Notes: generated from the sequence alone by a model not told the origin. Positions 35,746 to 45,495 are shown, counted from the first letter of the stretch. The stretch is 64,000 bases of DNA from Streptomyces sp. Mut1 (GCF_030719295.1 NZ_CP120997.1:6148001-6212000), one strand, 5' to 3'. Numbers and translations are program-made.

Positions 35746-36105
35746 GTGACGGAACTCGACGTACGTGCCCTCCAGCAACGGCTCGCCGCCTTCGCGGCCG
35801 CACGCGACTGGGAGCGGTACCACACCCCCAAGAACCTGGCGTCGGCGCTGAGCGTCGAGGCCGCGGAACTCGTGGAGATCTTCCAGTGGCTGACGCCCGA
35901 GCAGTCGGAGCGGGTGATGGAGGACCCGGCGACCGCGCCCAGGGTGGCCGACGAGGTCGCGGACGTGCTGGCGTATCTGCTCCAGTTCTGCGAAGTGCTG
36001 GGCATCGACGTGCTGGCGGCGCTGGCGGCCAAGATCGAGCGGAATGAGGGACGTTTTCCGGTTCCGGAGCCGGCCATAGGCGAAGATCGTCACTCTTCGG
36101 AGTGA
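35746..36105 (+). CDS. MazG-like nucleotide pyrophosphohydrolase
   Basis: 119 aa. All-alpha NTP pyrophosphatase family: SALSVEAAELVEIFQW holds the first ExxE metal site and DEVADVLAYLLQF the second (E, D). It should hydrolyse (d)NTPs to NMP and pyrophosphate, a house-cleaning role. GTG 35746 lies 7 nt after the -10-like TAGACC, fitting a leaderless message. CACTC-TTCG-GAGTG at its end (36091-36104) may be a small terminator. Confidence 0.92.
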   Translation: MTELDVRALQQRLAAFAAARDWERYHTPKNLASALSVEAAELVEIFQWLTPEQSERVMEDPATAPRVADEVADVLAYLLQFCEVLGIDVLAALAAKIERNEGRFPVPEPAIGEDRHSSE

Positions 36106-36116
36106 TCGATTTGTTC

Positions 36117-36132
36117 ACACTCGATTGAGTGT
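36117..36132. promoter_or_regulatory. 16-bp palindrome upstream of the helical protein gene
   Basis: ACACTC-GATT-GAGTGT, perfect palindrome, 99 bp before the next start codon. Could be an operator or part of a terminator for the MazG gene. Confidence 0.4.
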
Positions 36133-36230
36133 CCACAGATTTCCGAAATCCTCTGGCCTTTCGGTACCACCGCCCTCACTGTGGGTAATGGAAGTGGTGA
36201 GCGGGATTTCGCGTCGAACGGGGGCAATCG

Positions 36231-36767
36231 ATGGAAGCGGAGCGGCTGGTAGCGGTCATCAGGCGGGCCCTGGCCCAGAGCCGGGACACGCCGGACATCA
36301 TCGCCGAGGCCTGGCAGGCCCAGGCCCTGGCGCAGGCGGTCGGCAGCCGGCTGGCCGCGAGCGGCCCCAAGGAGTTACGGGGCGAGGCGCGCGCCCTCAG
36401 CGAGATCGGCGGCCGGAGCAGCGGCGCGCTCGACCACCCGGCGGCCCGCGCCGGGGTCGCCCGAGCGGCCCGCCTCTCCGAGGTCGCCGACCCGCGTGAG
36501 GCCCTGACCGGTCTGGGCGCGCTGCTGGGGGAGGTGGGGATAGCCCTGGTCGGGGTGGCGTGCGAGACCGACGAGCAGAGTCTGTACTGGCAGTGCATGG
36601 AGGCGATCGACGCCGCCGACGAGTCGACGGACCGGGTGCGCTCCATGCTCCGGCTGCTCGACGAGCGGGACCGTGAGCGGCAGGACGGCCGGGACCGCGG
36701 CCGGGAGCGGGACGGCCCGCACGGGGTGCTCCACGGCCCGGCGGGCCCGGTCACCGGCATCCAGTGA
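36231..36767 (+). CDS. Helical protein of unknown function (probable DUF6099) with a TTA codon
   Basis: 178 aa, almost all alpha-helical: LVAVIRRALAQSRDTPDIIAEAWQAQALAQAVGS, then several Ala/Leu helices, and an Arg/Asp/Glu-rich tail. It resembles the Streptomyces DUF6099 family, whose role is unknown. ATG 36231 has GGGGG 6 nt upstream. Leu49 is TTA (36375-36377), so translation should depend on bldA. No signal peptide or membrane helix. Confidence 0.8.
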   Translation: MEAERLVAVIRRALAQSRDTPDIIAEAWQAQALAQAVGSRLAASGPKELRGEARALSEIGGRSSGALDHPAARAGVARAARLSEVADPREALTGLGALLGEVGIALVGVACETDEQSLYWQCMEAIDAADESTDRVRSMLRLLDERDRERQDGRDRGRERDGPHGVLHGPAGPVTGIQ

Positions 36768-36848
36768 GCCGGCCCGCCCCGGGCGGGCGGCGGCGTGCGG
36801 GCGGGGTCGGAAGAGGGGGACCGGGGCGAGTGGGTGCAGGATGGAGGC

Positions 36849-37772
36849 ATGGATCTTCGCATCTTCACCGAGCCCCAGCAGGGGGCGAGCTACGACACCC
36901 TCCTCACCGTCGCCAAGGCCACCGAGGACCTCGGCTTCGACGCCTTCTACCGCTCCGACCACTATCTGCGCATGGGGCAGGGCGACGGGCTCCCCGGCCC
37001 GACGGACGCCTGGATCACCCTGGCCGGGCTGGCGCGGGAGACCAAGCGGATCCGCCTCGGCACGCTGATGACGGCCGGTACGTTCCGGCTGCCCGGCGTG
37101 CTCGCCATCCAGGTGGCGCAGGTCGACCAGATGTCCGGCGGGCGTGTCGAACTGGGCCTGGGAGCCGGCTGGTTCGAGGAGGAGCACAAGGCGTACGGCA
37201 TCCCGTTCCCCAAGGAGAAGTTCGGCCGGCTGGAGGAGCAGCTGGCGATCGTCACCGGGCTGTGGGCGACCGAGGTCGGCAAGACGTTCAGCTATGACGG
37301 CACGTACTACCAGCTGACGGACTCGCCCGCGCTCCCCAAGCCGGCGCAGGCCAAGGTGCCGGTGCTGATCGGAGGACACGGCGCGAAGCGCACGCCGAGG
37401 CTCGCCGCCCAGTACGCCGACGAGTTCAACATCCCCTTCGCCGGCCTGGAGGACAGTGACAAGCAGTTCGGCCGGGTCAGGGAGGCGGCCGAGGCGGCGG
37501 GCCGTCGCGCGGACGACCTGGTGTACTCCAACGCACTGGTGGTCTGCGTCGGCCGGGACGACGCGGAGGTCGCCCGCAGGGCCGCCGTCATCGGCCGTGA
37601 CGTGGCCGAGCTGAAGGCCAACGGGCTGGCCGGCTCGCCCGCCGAAGTGGTCGACAAGATCGGCCGGTACGCGTCGATCGGCGCCTCCCGGATCTACCTT
37701 CAGGTGCTCGACCTCGACGACCTGGACCACCTGGAGCTGATCGCGGCGCAGGTCCAGTCCCAGCTGACCTGA
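36849..37772 (+). CDS. LLM-class F420-dependent oxidoreductase
   Basis: 307 aa, TIM-barrel luciferase-like family. LGFDAFYRSDHYLRM, LAGLARETKRIRLGTLMTAG and QMSGGRVELGLGAGWFEEEHKAYG are characteristic of F420-binding members (the GLGAGW loop contacts the cofactor). Substrate unknown. ATG 36849 fits family starts; AGGA and GGAGG lie just upstream. It is followed 14 nt later by the homocysteine methyltransferase gene, probably co-transcribed. Confidence 0.93.
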   Translation: MDLRIFTEPQQGASYDTLLTVAKATEDLGFDAFYRSDHYLRMGQGDGLPGPTDAWITLAGLARETKRIRLGTLMTAGTFRLPGVLAIQVAQVDQMSGGRVELGLGAGWFEEEHKAYGIPFPKEKFGRLEEQLAIVTGLWATEVGKTFSYDGTYYQLTDSPALPKPAQAKVPVLIGGHGAKRTPRLAAQYADEFNIPFAGLEDSDKQFGRVREAAEAAGRRADDLVYSNALVVCVGRDDAEVARRAAVIGRDVAELKANGLAGSPAEVVDKIGRYASIGASRIYLQVLDLDDLDHLELIAAQVQSQLT

Positions 37773-37786
37773 GCGAGGAGCCCCCG

Positions 37787-38776
37787 ATGTCACCCGCCCG
37801 CGCTCAGGGCCCGGCGGCCGGGGCGCCGTCCCGGCCTCTCGGGGCCGTCCTCGCCGAGGGCAGGGCCCTCGTGCTCGACGGCGGGCTCTCCAACCAGCTG
37901 GAGGCGCAGGGCTGCGATCTGTCCGACGCGCTGTGGTCCGCCCGGCTGCTCGCCGACGGGCCCGAGCAGATCGAGGCGGCGCACGCGGCCTATGTGCGGG
38001 CGGGTGCGCGGGTGCTCATCACGGCCAGCTATCAGGCGGACTTCGAGGGGTTCGCGCGGCGCGGTATCGGGAGCGCGGAGGCGGTCGGGCTCTTCGCCCG
38101 CAGCGTGGAGCTGGCCCGGCGGGCGGCCGGTGCGGTGGAGCGGGACGTCTGGGTGGCGGCCTCGGTCGGCCCGTACGGGGCGGTGACGGCGGACGGCGCG
38201 GAGTACCGGGGCCGCTACGGGCTCACGGTCCGGGAGCTGGAGCGCTTCCACCGCCCCCGGGTCGAGGCGCTGGCCGCCGCGGGGCCCGACGTGCTGGCGC
38301 TGGAGACGGTGCCGGACATGGATGAGGCGGAGGCGCTGCTGCGGGTGGCGGGGGAGTGCGGGCTGCCGGTCTGGCTCTCCTACACCGTGGCCGGGAGCCG
38401 GACCCGGGCCGGGCAGCCGCTGGACGAGGCGTTCGCCCTGGCCGCGGGGTGCGGCCAGGTGATCGCGGCCGGGGTGAACTGCTGCGACCCGGCCGACGCG
38501 GACGCGGCTGTCCGGACGGCGGCCGAGGCCACCGGAAAGCCGGTCGTCGTCTACCCGAACAGCGGCGAGCGCTGGGACGCCGAGGCAAGGCGCTGGGCGG
38601 GCGGACCCACATTCGACCCCGGCCGGGCCGCTGCCTGGCGGGAGGCCGGTGCCCGGCTGGTCGGCGGCTGCTGCCGGGTCGGCCCGGCGACCATCGCGGA
38701 GCTGGCCACCGCACTCGGCGGAGGGGGCGGGGCGGGGGAGGGAGGGGAGGGCGGGGCGGGAGGGGCGGGAGGGTAA
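37787..38776 (+). CDS. mmuM: Homocysteine S-methyltransferase
   Basis: 329 aa. Pfam S-methyl_trans family: LVLDGGLSNQLEAQGCDL at the N terminus, GVNCCDP with the first zinc Cys and VGGCCRVGP with the final Cys pair. It should transfer methyl from S-methylmethionine (or SAM) to homocysteine, making methionine. The last about 20 residues are Gly/Glu only, encoded by GC-rich repeats, and are probably a non-essential tail. ATG 37787 has GAGGAG upstream. Confidence 0.93.
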   Translation: MSPARAQGPAAGAPSRPLGAVLAEGRALVLDGGLSNQLEAQGCDLSDALWSARLLADGPEQIEAAHAAYVRAGARVLITASYQADFEGFARRGIGSAEAVGLFARSVELARRAAGAVERDVWVAASVGPYGAVTADGAEYRGRYGLTVRELERFHRPRVEALAAAGPDVLALETVPDMDEAEALLRVAGECGLPVWLSYTVAGSRTRAGQPLDEAFALAAGCGQVIAAGVNCCDPADADAAVRTAAEATGKPVVVYPNSGERWDAEARRWAGGPTFDPGRAAAWREAGARLVGGCCRVGPATIAELATALGGGGGAGEGGEGGAGGAGG

Positions 38777-38817
38777 TCCCCTGGTGGGAGGCAGCCGACC
38801 CGGCCATACTCAAACGC

Positions 38818-40293
38818 GTGTTCCTGACGATCAGTACAACCGGCACCCCGGAGCGTCCCGCCACCGATCTCGGCTTCCTGCTGCACAAGCATCCCGGGAA
38901 GGCGCAGGCGTTCTCCACCTCGCACGGCACCGCGCACGTCTTCTACCCCGAGGCGTCCGACGAGCGGTGCACAGCGGCGCTGCTCCTGGAGGTGGATCCC
39001 GTCGCCCTGGTGCGGCGGGGCAAGGGCAAGGGCCGGGGCGGTGCCCCCGACGCGGCGCTCGCCCAGTACGTCAACGACCGCCCCTACGCGGCCTCCTCGC
39101 TGCTGTCCGTCGCGATGAGCACCGTCTTCAAGTCCGCGCTGAGCGGTGCCTGCAAGGCGATGCCCGAGAGGGCCGAGGCTCCGATGGAGCTGCGGATCGA
39201 GGTGCCCGCCCTGCCGGCCCGTGGTGGTGCCGAGCTGGTGCGGAAGCTTTTCGGGCCGCTCGGCTGGTCGCGGGTGGACGCGGTGGCCGTACCGCTGGAC
39301 GAGAGGTTCCCGGAGTGGGGCGACTCGCGCTACGTACGGCTGGTGCTGGAAGGGGAGTTGCGGCTCGCGGACGCGCTGCGCCAGCTGTACGTCCTGCTGC
39401 CGGTGCTGGATGACGCCAAGCACTACTGGGTGGCGCCCGACGAGGTCGACAAGCTGCTGCGGGCGGGTGAGGGGTGGCTTGCCGAGCACCCCGAGCACAA
39501 GCTCATCACCAGCCGGTATCTGTCGCGGCGCTGGGGGCTGACGCGGGAGGCGATGCAGCGGCTGGAGCTGGTAAGGCTCGCCGAGTCGGACGACCTCGAC
39601 GTCGAGAGCATCGACAACGCCGTCGACGAGAGTGCCGACACCGAGGAGCGGCCGGTGCCGCTCGCCGCGCGGCGGCGGGACGCGATCCTGGCGGCGCTCA
39701 CCGCTGCGGGGGCGAGCCGGGTGCTCGACCTCGGCTGCGGGCAGGGGCAGTTGGTGCAGGCACTGCTGAAGGACACGCGGTTCGAGGAGATCGTCGGCGT
39801 GGACGTCTCGATGCGTGCCCTGACCATCGCCTTGCGTCGGCTGAAGCTGGACCGGATGGGGGAGCGGCAGGCCGCCCGGGTGGCGCTGCGTCAGAGTTCG
39901 CTCACCTACACGGACAAGCGGCTCAAGGGGTACGACGCGGCGGTGCTCAGTGAGGTGATCGAGCACCTCGACCTGGCGCGGCTGCCTGCCCTGGAGTTCG
40001 CAGTGTTCGGTTCGGCGCGCCCCCGCACCGTGCTGGTGACCACGCCGAACGTCGAGTACAACGTCCGCTGGGAGACCCTCCCGGCCGGGCACGCCCGCCA
40101 CGGCGACCACCGCTTCGAGTGGACCCGGGCCGAATTCCGCGACTGGGCGGGCGGTGTGGCAGCCCGGCACGGGTACGACGTGGAGTTCGTGCCGGTGGGT
40201 GAGGACGACCCCGAGGTGGGTCCGCCCACCCAGATGGCCGTGTTCACGATGGCCAGGACCGACGAGACCGAGAAGGAGGCGAAAGCCGCATGA
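38818..40293 (+). CDS. hen1: 3'-terminal RNA ribose 2'-O-methyltransferase Hen1
   Basis: 491 aa. The N-terminal bacterial Hen1 domain (residues 1-240) begins FLTISTTGTPERPATDLGFLLHKHP; the C-terminal methyltransferase has SAM motif LDLGCGQGQ and the Mn2+-binding set E379, E382, H383 (EVIEH) and H431 (GDHRFEWT). It methylates the 2'-OH at the 3' end of cleaved RNA before Pnkp joins it, preventing re-cutting. GTG 38818 follows CATACT (38805-38810), so transcription may be leaderless. Its stop overlaps the pnkp start (ATGA). Confidence 0.96.
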   Translation: MFLTISTTGTPERPATDLGFLLHKHPGKAQAFSTSHGTAHVFYPEASDERCTAALLLEVDPVALVRRGKGKGRGGAPDAALAQYVNDRPYAASSLLSVAMSTVFKSALSGACKAMPERAEAPMELRIEVPALPARGGAELVRKLFGPLGWSRVDAVAVPLDERFPEWGDSRYVRLVLEGELRLADALRQLYVLLPVLDDAKHYWVAPDEVDKLLRAGEGWLAEHPEHKLITSRYLSRRWGLTREAMQRLELVRLAESDDLDVESIDNAVDESADTEERPVPLAARRRDAILAALTAAGASRVLDLGCGQGQLVQALLKDTRFEEIVGVDVSMRALTIALRRLKLDRMGERQAARVALRQSSLTYTDKRLKGYDAAVLSEVIEHLDLARLPALEFAVFGSARPRTVLVTTPNVEYNVRWETLPAGHARHGDHRFEWTRAEFRDWAGGVAARHGYDVEFVPVGEDDPEVGPPTQMAVFTMARTDETEKEAKAA

Positions 40294-43094
40294 CCAGGAC
40301 CGGAGACACCAGCCACACCCCCGGACCGTCCGAGCCCACCGGAGGCACCGGCCGCACCGAGCCCTCGGAGCCCACGGGAGGCACCGGGCGCACCGAGCCC
40401 ACGGGACGCACCCGGCGCACCGACCCGTCGGACCCCACCGCCCCCACCACGCGCACCGACCCGTCGGACCCCACCGCCCCCACCATGCCCACCGAGCCCT
40501 CGGACCCCACCACGCCCACCGCGTCCACCGCCCCCGCTGCCCGTGCCGGGCGGGTCCTGCCGGTGACCGACCTCTCCCTCGTTGTTCTCATCGGGGCCAG
40601 CGGCTCCGGCAAGTCCACCTTCGCCCGCCGCCACTTCAAGCCGACCGAGGTCATCTCCTCGGACTTCTGCCGTGGCCTGGTCGCCGACGACGAGAACGAC
40701 CAGAGCGCCAGCAGGGACGCCTTCGACGTACTTCACTACATCGCGGGCAAGCGCCTGGCCGCCGGCCGGCTGACCGTCGTGGACGCCACCAACGTGCAGG
40801 CCGAGGCCCGCCGCCGGCTCGTGCGGCTGGCCCGCGAGCACGACGTGCTGCCCATCGCCGTCGTCCTCGACCTGCCCGAAGAGGTCTGCCTCGCCCGCAA
40901 CGCCGCCCGCCCGGACCGCGCCGACATGCCCCGCCACGTCGTCCAGCGCCACCGCCGCGAGCTGCGCCGCTCCCTGCGCGGCCTGGAGCGCGAGGGCTTC
41001 CGCAAGGTCCACATCCTGCGCACCGAGGAGGAGGCAGAGCACGCCGAAGTGGTGCTGGAGCGCCGCTACAACGACCTGCGCCACCTCACCGGCCCCTTCG
41101 ACATCATCGGCGACATCCACGGCTGCCGCTCTGAGCTGGACACCCTGCTCGGCAAGCTCGGCTACGTGGACGGCGCCCACCCCGAGGGCCGCACGGCCGT
41201 CTTCGTCGGCGACCTCGTCGACCGGGGCCCCGACAGCCCCGGCGTGCTGCGCCGCGTGATGTCGATGGTCGCGGAGGGCAACGCGCTGTGCGTGCCCGGC
41301 AACCACGAGAACAAGCTCGGCCGCTACCTCAAGGGCCGCAAGGTGCAGTTGACCCACGGCCTCGCCGAGACCGTCGAGCAGTTGGAGCGGGTGGACGCCG
41401 AGGATCCCGAGTTCCGCAAGCGGGTCGGGGAGTTCATCGACGGGCTCGTCAGCCACTACGTCCTGGACGGCGGCAGGCTCGTCGTCTGCCACGCCGGTCT
41501 GCCCGAGAAGTACCACGGCCGCACCTCCGGCCGGGTCCGCTCGCACGCGCTTTACGGCGACACGACCGGCGAGACGGACGAGTTCGGGCTGCCCGTGCGC
41601 TACCCGTGGGCGGAGGACTACCGGGGCCGCGCCGCCGTCGTCTACGGCCACACCCCGGTCCCCAACACCTCCTGGATCAACAACACCATCTGCCTGGACA
41701 CCGGGGCCGTCTTCGGCGGGAAGATGACCGCGCTGCGCTGGCCCGAGCGCGAACTGGTCGACGTACCGGCCGAGCGGGTCTGGTACGAGCCGGCCAGGCC
41801 GCTGGTCACCGATGCGCCCGGAGGGCGCGAGGGCCGGCCGCTGGACCTGGAGGACGTGCGGGGCCGCCGGATCGTGGAGACCCGGCACATGGGCCGCCTC
41901 GCCGTCCGCGAGGAGAACGCGGCCGCGGCCCTGGAGGTGATGAGCCGGTTCGCGGTCGACCCCCGGCTGCTCGCCTACCTCCCGCCGACCATGGCACCCA
42001 CCGCCACCTCCCGCGAGGACGGCTATCTGGAGCACCCGGCCGAGGCGTTCGCCCAGTACCGGCAGGACGGTGTGACGAAGGTCGTGTGCGAGGAGAAGCA
42101 CATGGGCTCGCGCGCCGTGGCCCTGGTCTGCAAGGACGCCGCCGCGGCCCGGGAGCGCTTCGGGACGGGGGAGGCCGGCGGCGGAGGACCGACCGGCGCG
42201 CTGTACACCCGCACCGGCCGCCCGTTCCTGGACGACTCCGCGCTCACCGAGACCGTGCTCGGCCGGCTGCGCGCGGCCGTCACCGCGGCCGGGCTCTGGG
42301 AGGAGTGGGACACCGACTGGGTGCTGCTCGACGCCGAGCTGATGCCCTGGTCCCTCAAGGCGGCCGGCCTGCTCCGCTCGCAGTACGCGGCGGTGGGTGC
42401 CGCGTCCGGCGCGGTGTTCCCCGCCGTCACCGGGGCGCTCGCGGCCGCCGCCGCGCGCGGTGTCGACGTGGGCGCGCTCGCGGACCGGCAGCGGGACCGG
42501 GCCGAGGACGCGGCCGCGTTCACCGAGGCGTACCGGCGCTACTGCTGGAGCACCGAGGGCCTGGACGGCGTGCGCCTGGCGCCGTTCCAGATCCTCGCCG
42601 TGCGGGGCCGCTCCCTGGCCTCCGTACCCCATGACGAGCAGCTGGCCTGGCTGGACCGGCTGGTGGAGCACGACCCCAGTGGCCTGCTCCAGGTCACCCG
42701 GCGGCTCGTGGTCGAGACCGCCGACGAGGCATCGGTGCGTGCGGGCGTCGACTGGTGGCTGGAGATGACCGGCCGGGGCGGCGAGGGCATGGTCGTCAAA
42801 CCGCTCGGCGCGCTCGTCAGGGACGGCAAGGGCCGGCTGGTCCAGCCCGGCATCAAGGTACGCGGCCGGGAGTACCTGCGGATCATCTACGGACCCGAGT
42901 ACACCCGCCCGGAGAACCTGGACCGGCTGCGGGGCCGTTTCCTCGGCCACAAGCGCTCGCTCGCCCTGCGCGAGTACGCCCTCGGCCTGGAGGCCCTGGA
43001 CCGCCTCGCCGACGGGGAGCCGCTGTGGCGGGTCCACGAGGCTGTCTTCGCGGTCCTGGCCCTGGAGTCGGAGCCGGTCGACCCCCGGCTCTGA
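40290..43094 (+). CDS. pnkp: Bacterial RNA-repair polynucleotide kinase-phosphatase (Pnkp)
   Basis: 934 aa. Residues 1-88 are an unusual Thr/Pro/Ser/Gly-rich repeat tail (EPTGGTGRT and DPSDPTAPT units). Then the 5'-kinase with P-loop GASGSGKST (102-110), the 2',3'-phosphatase with GDIHGC (274-279), GDLVDRG (307-313) and GNHENK (337-342), and a C-terminal adenylyltransferase with K603 in EEKHMGSRA. The ligase part needs Hen1 to seal RNA. Known Pnkp proteins are about 840-870 aa, so the tail is extra. Coupled to hen1 by a 4-nt overlap. Confidence 0.96.
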   Translation: MTRTGDTSHTPGPSEPTGGTGRTEPSEPTGGTGRTEPTGRTRRTDPSDPTAPTTRTDPSDPTAPTMPTEPSDPTTPTASTAPAARAGRVLPVTDLSLVVLIGASGSGKSTFARRHFKPTEVISSDFCRGLVADDENDQSASRDAFDVLHYIAGKRLAAGRLTVVDATNVQAEARRRLVRLAREHDVLPIAVVLDLPEEVCLARNAARPDRADMPRHVVQRHRRELRRSLRGLEREGFRKVHILRTEEEAEHAEVVLERRYNDLRHLTGPFDIIGDIHGCRSELDTLLGKLGYVDGAHPEGRTAVFVGDLVDRGPDSPGVLRRVMSMVAEGNALCVPGNHENKLGRYLKGRKVQLTHGLAETVEQLERVDAEDPEFRKRVGEFIDGLVSHYVLDGGRLVVCHAGLPEKYHGRTSGRVRSHALYGDTTGETDEFGLPVRYPWAEDYRGRAAVVYGHTPVPNTSWINNTICLDTGAVFGGKMTALRWPERELVDVPAERVWYEPARPLVTDAPGGREGRPLDLEDVRGRRIVETRHMGRLAVREENAAAALEVMSRFAVDPRLLAYLPPTMAPTATSREDGYLEHPAEAFAQYRQDGVTKVVCEEKHMGSRAVALVCKDAAAARERFGTGEAGGGGPTGALYTRTGRPFLDDSALTETVLGRLRAAVTAAGLWEEWDTDWVLLDAELMPWSLKAAGLLRSQYAAVGAASGAVFPAVTGALAAAAARGVDVGALADRQRDRAEDAAAFTEAYRRYCWSTEGLDGVRLAPFQILAVRGRSLASVPHDEQLAWLDRLVEHDPSGLLQVTRRLVVETADEASVRAGVDWWLEMTGRGGEGMVVKPLGALVRDGKGRLVQPGIKVRGREYLRIIYGPEYTRPENLDRLRGRFLGHKRSLALREYALGLEALDRLADGEPLWRVHEAVFAVLALESEPVDPRL

Positions 43095-43163
43095 GCGCCG
43101 GGGCGCACAAACAGGCTGGCGATTCGCCGGGTGAACGGCGTGCCGCGCGGTGAGGATGTGGGC

Positions 43164-44396
43164 ATGGGATTCCATGTCGACTCCGAGGCCGGGCGGCTGC
43201 GCCGCGTCATTCTGCACCGCCCCGATCTGGAACTGAAACGGCTCACACCGAGCAACAAGGACGCGCTCCTCTTCGACGACGTGCTCTGGGTGCGCCGGGC
43301 CCGTCAGGAGCACGACGGCTTCGCGGACGTGCTGCGCGAGCGCGGGGTGGAGGTGCATCTCTTCGGCGACCTGCTCCGCGAGTCGCTGGAGATCCCCGTC
43401 GCCCGGCGGCTGGTGCTCGACCGGGTCTTCGCGGAGAAGGAGTACGGCCCGCTCGCCACCGAGCATCTGCGGGCCGCGTTCGAGGAGTTGCCGGCCGCCG
43501 AGCTGTGCGAGGCGCTGGTCGGCGGTATGACCAAGCGGGAGTTCCTCCAGCGGCACCGGGAGCCGGTATCGGTGCGCTTCCACGTCATGGACCTGGACGA
43601 CTTCCTGCTCGGACCGCTGCCCAACCACCTCTTCACCCGGGACACCTCGGCGTGGATCTACGACGGGGTCTCCATCAACGCCATGCGCTGGCCGGCCCGG
43701 CAGCGCGAGACCGTCCACTTCGAGGCGATCTACCGTCACCACCCGCTGTTCACGGGCCCGGAGGCGGGCGCCTTCCACCACTGGTCGCAGGGGCAGGACG
43801 ACTACCCGTCCACCATCGAGGGCGGCGACGTCCTCGTCATCGGCAACGGCGCCGTCCTCATCGGCATGAGCGAGCGCACCACACCGCAGGCGGTGGAGAT
43901 GCTGGCCCGGGGCCTCTTCGACGCCGGCTCGGCCCGGACCATCGTGGCGCTCGACATGCCCAAGAGCAGGGCGTTCATGCACCTGGACACCGTGATGACG
44001 ATGGTCGACGGCGACACCTTCACCAAGTACGCGGGCCTCGGCATGCTCCGCTCGTACACGATCGAGCCCGGTGAGGGACCGCGCGACCTCAAGGTCACCG
44101 ACCATCCGCCCGAGCAGATGCACACCGCCATCGCCCACGCGCTCGGTCTCGGCTCGATCAGGGTGCTCACCGCCACCCAGGACGTGCACGCGGCGGAGCG
44201 GGAGCAGTGGGACGACGGCTGCAACGTGCTGGCCGTCGAACCGGGCGTCGTCGTCGCCTACGAGCGCAACGCCACCACCAACACCTATCTGCGCCAGGAG
44301 GGCATCGAGGTCATCGAGATCCGGGGCAGCGAGCTGGGGCGGGGCCGGGGCGGGCCCCGCTGCATGAGCTGCCCGGTGGTGCGGGAGGCCGTATGA
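43164..44396 (+). CDS. arcA: Arginine deiminase
   Basis: 410 aa. Converts arginine to citrulline and ammonia. Family segments: [61 protein letters not shown], and the catalytic Cys400 in [12 protein letters not shown] 43164 ([10 protein letters not shown]) has GAGG 8 nt upstream; the upstream in-frame GTG adds a non-family lead. It is followed by ornithine carbamoyltransferase and a permease, an arc-type set; carbamate kinase is not in the window. Confidence 0.96.
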   Translation: MGFHVDSEAGRLRRVILHRPDLELKRLTPSNKDALLFDDVLWVRRARQEHDGFADVLRERGVEVHLFGDLLRESLEIPVARRLVLDRVFAEKEYGPLATEHLRAAFEELPAAELCEALVGGMTKREFLQRHREPVSVRFHVMDLDDFLLGPLPNHLFTRDTSAWIYDGVSINAMRWPARQRETVHFEAIYRHHPLFTGPEAGAFHHWSQGQDDYPSTIEGGDVLVIGNGAVLIGMSERTTPQAVEMLARGLFDAGSARTIVALDMPKSRAFMHLDTVMTMVDGDTFTKYAGLGMLRSYTIEPGEGPRDLKVTDHPPEQMHTAIAHALGLGSIRVLTATQDVHAAEREQWDDGCNVLAVEPGVVVAYERNATTNTYLRQEGIEVIEIRGSELGRGRGGPRCMSCPVVREAV

Positions 44397-44409
44397 CGGG
44401 CGACGGGGG

Positions 44410-44445
44410 CTCTGTATAGCAATGCATTGCATCGTATAGAGTTCC
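44410..44445 (+). promoter_or_regulatory. Candidate ARG-type box and promoter of the carbamoyltransferase gene
   Basis: The 12-bp palindrome GCAATGCATTGC (44419-44430) lies in an AT-rich patch flanked by GTATAG copies; TATAGA (44435-44440) is a possible -10. TGCAT repeats are typical of Streptomyces ArgR operators, and the gene downstream is arginine-related. Confidence 0.5.
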
Positions 44446-44490
44446 AGAGTTACCGTATGCGTCCCCCCGCCCGACCCAGGAGCAGTCACC

Positions 44491-45495
44491 ATGGCCATAG
44501 ACCTCGCAGGCCGCCACTTCCTCAAGGAGCTGGACTTCACGGCCGCGGAGTTCCGCGGCCTGATCGAGCTGGCCGCCGAGCTCAAGGCGGCCAAGAAGTC
44601 GGGTGGCGAGACGCAGCGGCTGCGTGGCCGGAACATCGCGCTGATCTTCGAGAAGACCTCCACCCGCACCCGGTGCGCCTTCGAGGTGGCCGCCGCCGAC
44701 CAGGGCGCCTCCACCACGTACCTCGACCCCTACGGGTCCCAGATGGGGCACAAGGAGTCGGTCAAGGACACCGCCCGCGTCCTCGGGCGGATGTTCGACG
44801 GGATCGAGTACCGGGGGGACAGCCAGGCGACCGTCGAGGAGCTGGCCGCGCACGCCGGGGTCCCGGTCTTCAACGGGCTCACCGACGACTGGCACCCCAC
44901 CCAGATGCTCGCCGACGTCCTGACGATGACCGAGCACAGTGCGAAGCCGCTGGAGGAGATCGCCTTCGCCTACCTCGGCGACGCCCGGTTCAACATGGGC
45001 AACTCCTACCTGGTCACCGGGGCCCTGCTCGGCATGGACGTGCGCATCGTCGCGCCCGAGGCCTACTGGCCCGCCGCGACGGTGATAGGGCTGGCCCGCG
45101 CGCTCGCCGAGACGTCCGGGGCGAGGGTCACGCTCACCGAGGACGTGGCCGAGGGCGTGCGCGGTGCCGACTTCGTCTCCACCGACGTCTGGGTCTCGAT
45201 GGGCGAGCCCAAGGAGGTCTGGGACACCCGCATCGCCGCCCTCGCGCCCTACGCCGTCACCATGGACGTCCTGCGGGCCACCGGGAACCCCGGGGTGAAG
45301 TTCATGCACTGCCTGCCCGCCTACCACGACCTCGGCACCGGGGTCGGGCGCGAGATCCACGAGCGCCACGGGCTGACCGAGCTGGAGGTCAGCGACGAGG
45401 TGTTCGAGTCCGCGCACTCCGTCGTCTTCGACGAGGCGGAGAACCGTATGCACACGATCAAGGCCGTCCTCGTGGCGACGATGGCCAAGGACTGA
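44491..45495 (+). CDS. arcB: Ornithine carbamoyltransferase
   Basis: 334 aa, trimeric cytoplasmic enzyme. Carbamoyl-phosphate site S57-T-R-T60 in [25 protein letters not shown], ornithine loop HCLPAYHD (273-280). Beside arginine deiminase it probably runs in the catabolic direction, splitting citrulline to ornithine and carbamoyl phosphate, but the sequence cannot tell catabolic arcB from biosynthetic argF. ATG 44491 has AGGAG upstream. It has its own palindromic promoter region. Confidence 0.95.
   Translation: MAIDLAGRHFLKELDFTAAEFRGLIELAAELKAAKKSGGETQRLRGRNIALIFEKTSTRTRCAFEVAAADQGASTTYLDPYGSQMGHKESVKDTARVLGRMFDGIEYRGDSQATVEELAAHAGVPVFNGLTDDWHPTQMLADVLTMTEHSAKPLEEIAFAYLGDARFNMGNSYLVTGALLGMDVRIVAPEAYWPAATVIGLARALAETSGARVTLTEDVAEGVRGADFVSTDVWVSMGEPKEVWDTRIAALAPYAVTMDVLRATGNPGVKFMHCLPAYHDLGTGVGREIHERHGLTELEVSDEVFESAHSVVFDEAENRMHTIKAVLVATMAKD

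Noticed and set aside
38700..38780. G-rich repeat at the end of the homocysteine methyltransferase gene
   Set aside because: Encodes a Gly/Glu tail; looks like slippage-prone low-complexity sequence rather than a regulatory site.
39906..44717. Very long open frame on the minus strand opposite hen1, pnkp and arcA
   Set aside because: It is a GC-codon shadow: low-complexity Arg/Gly/Val/Asp sequence with no domain, while the plus-strand genes have clear families and overlaps.
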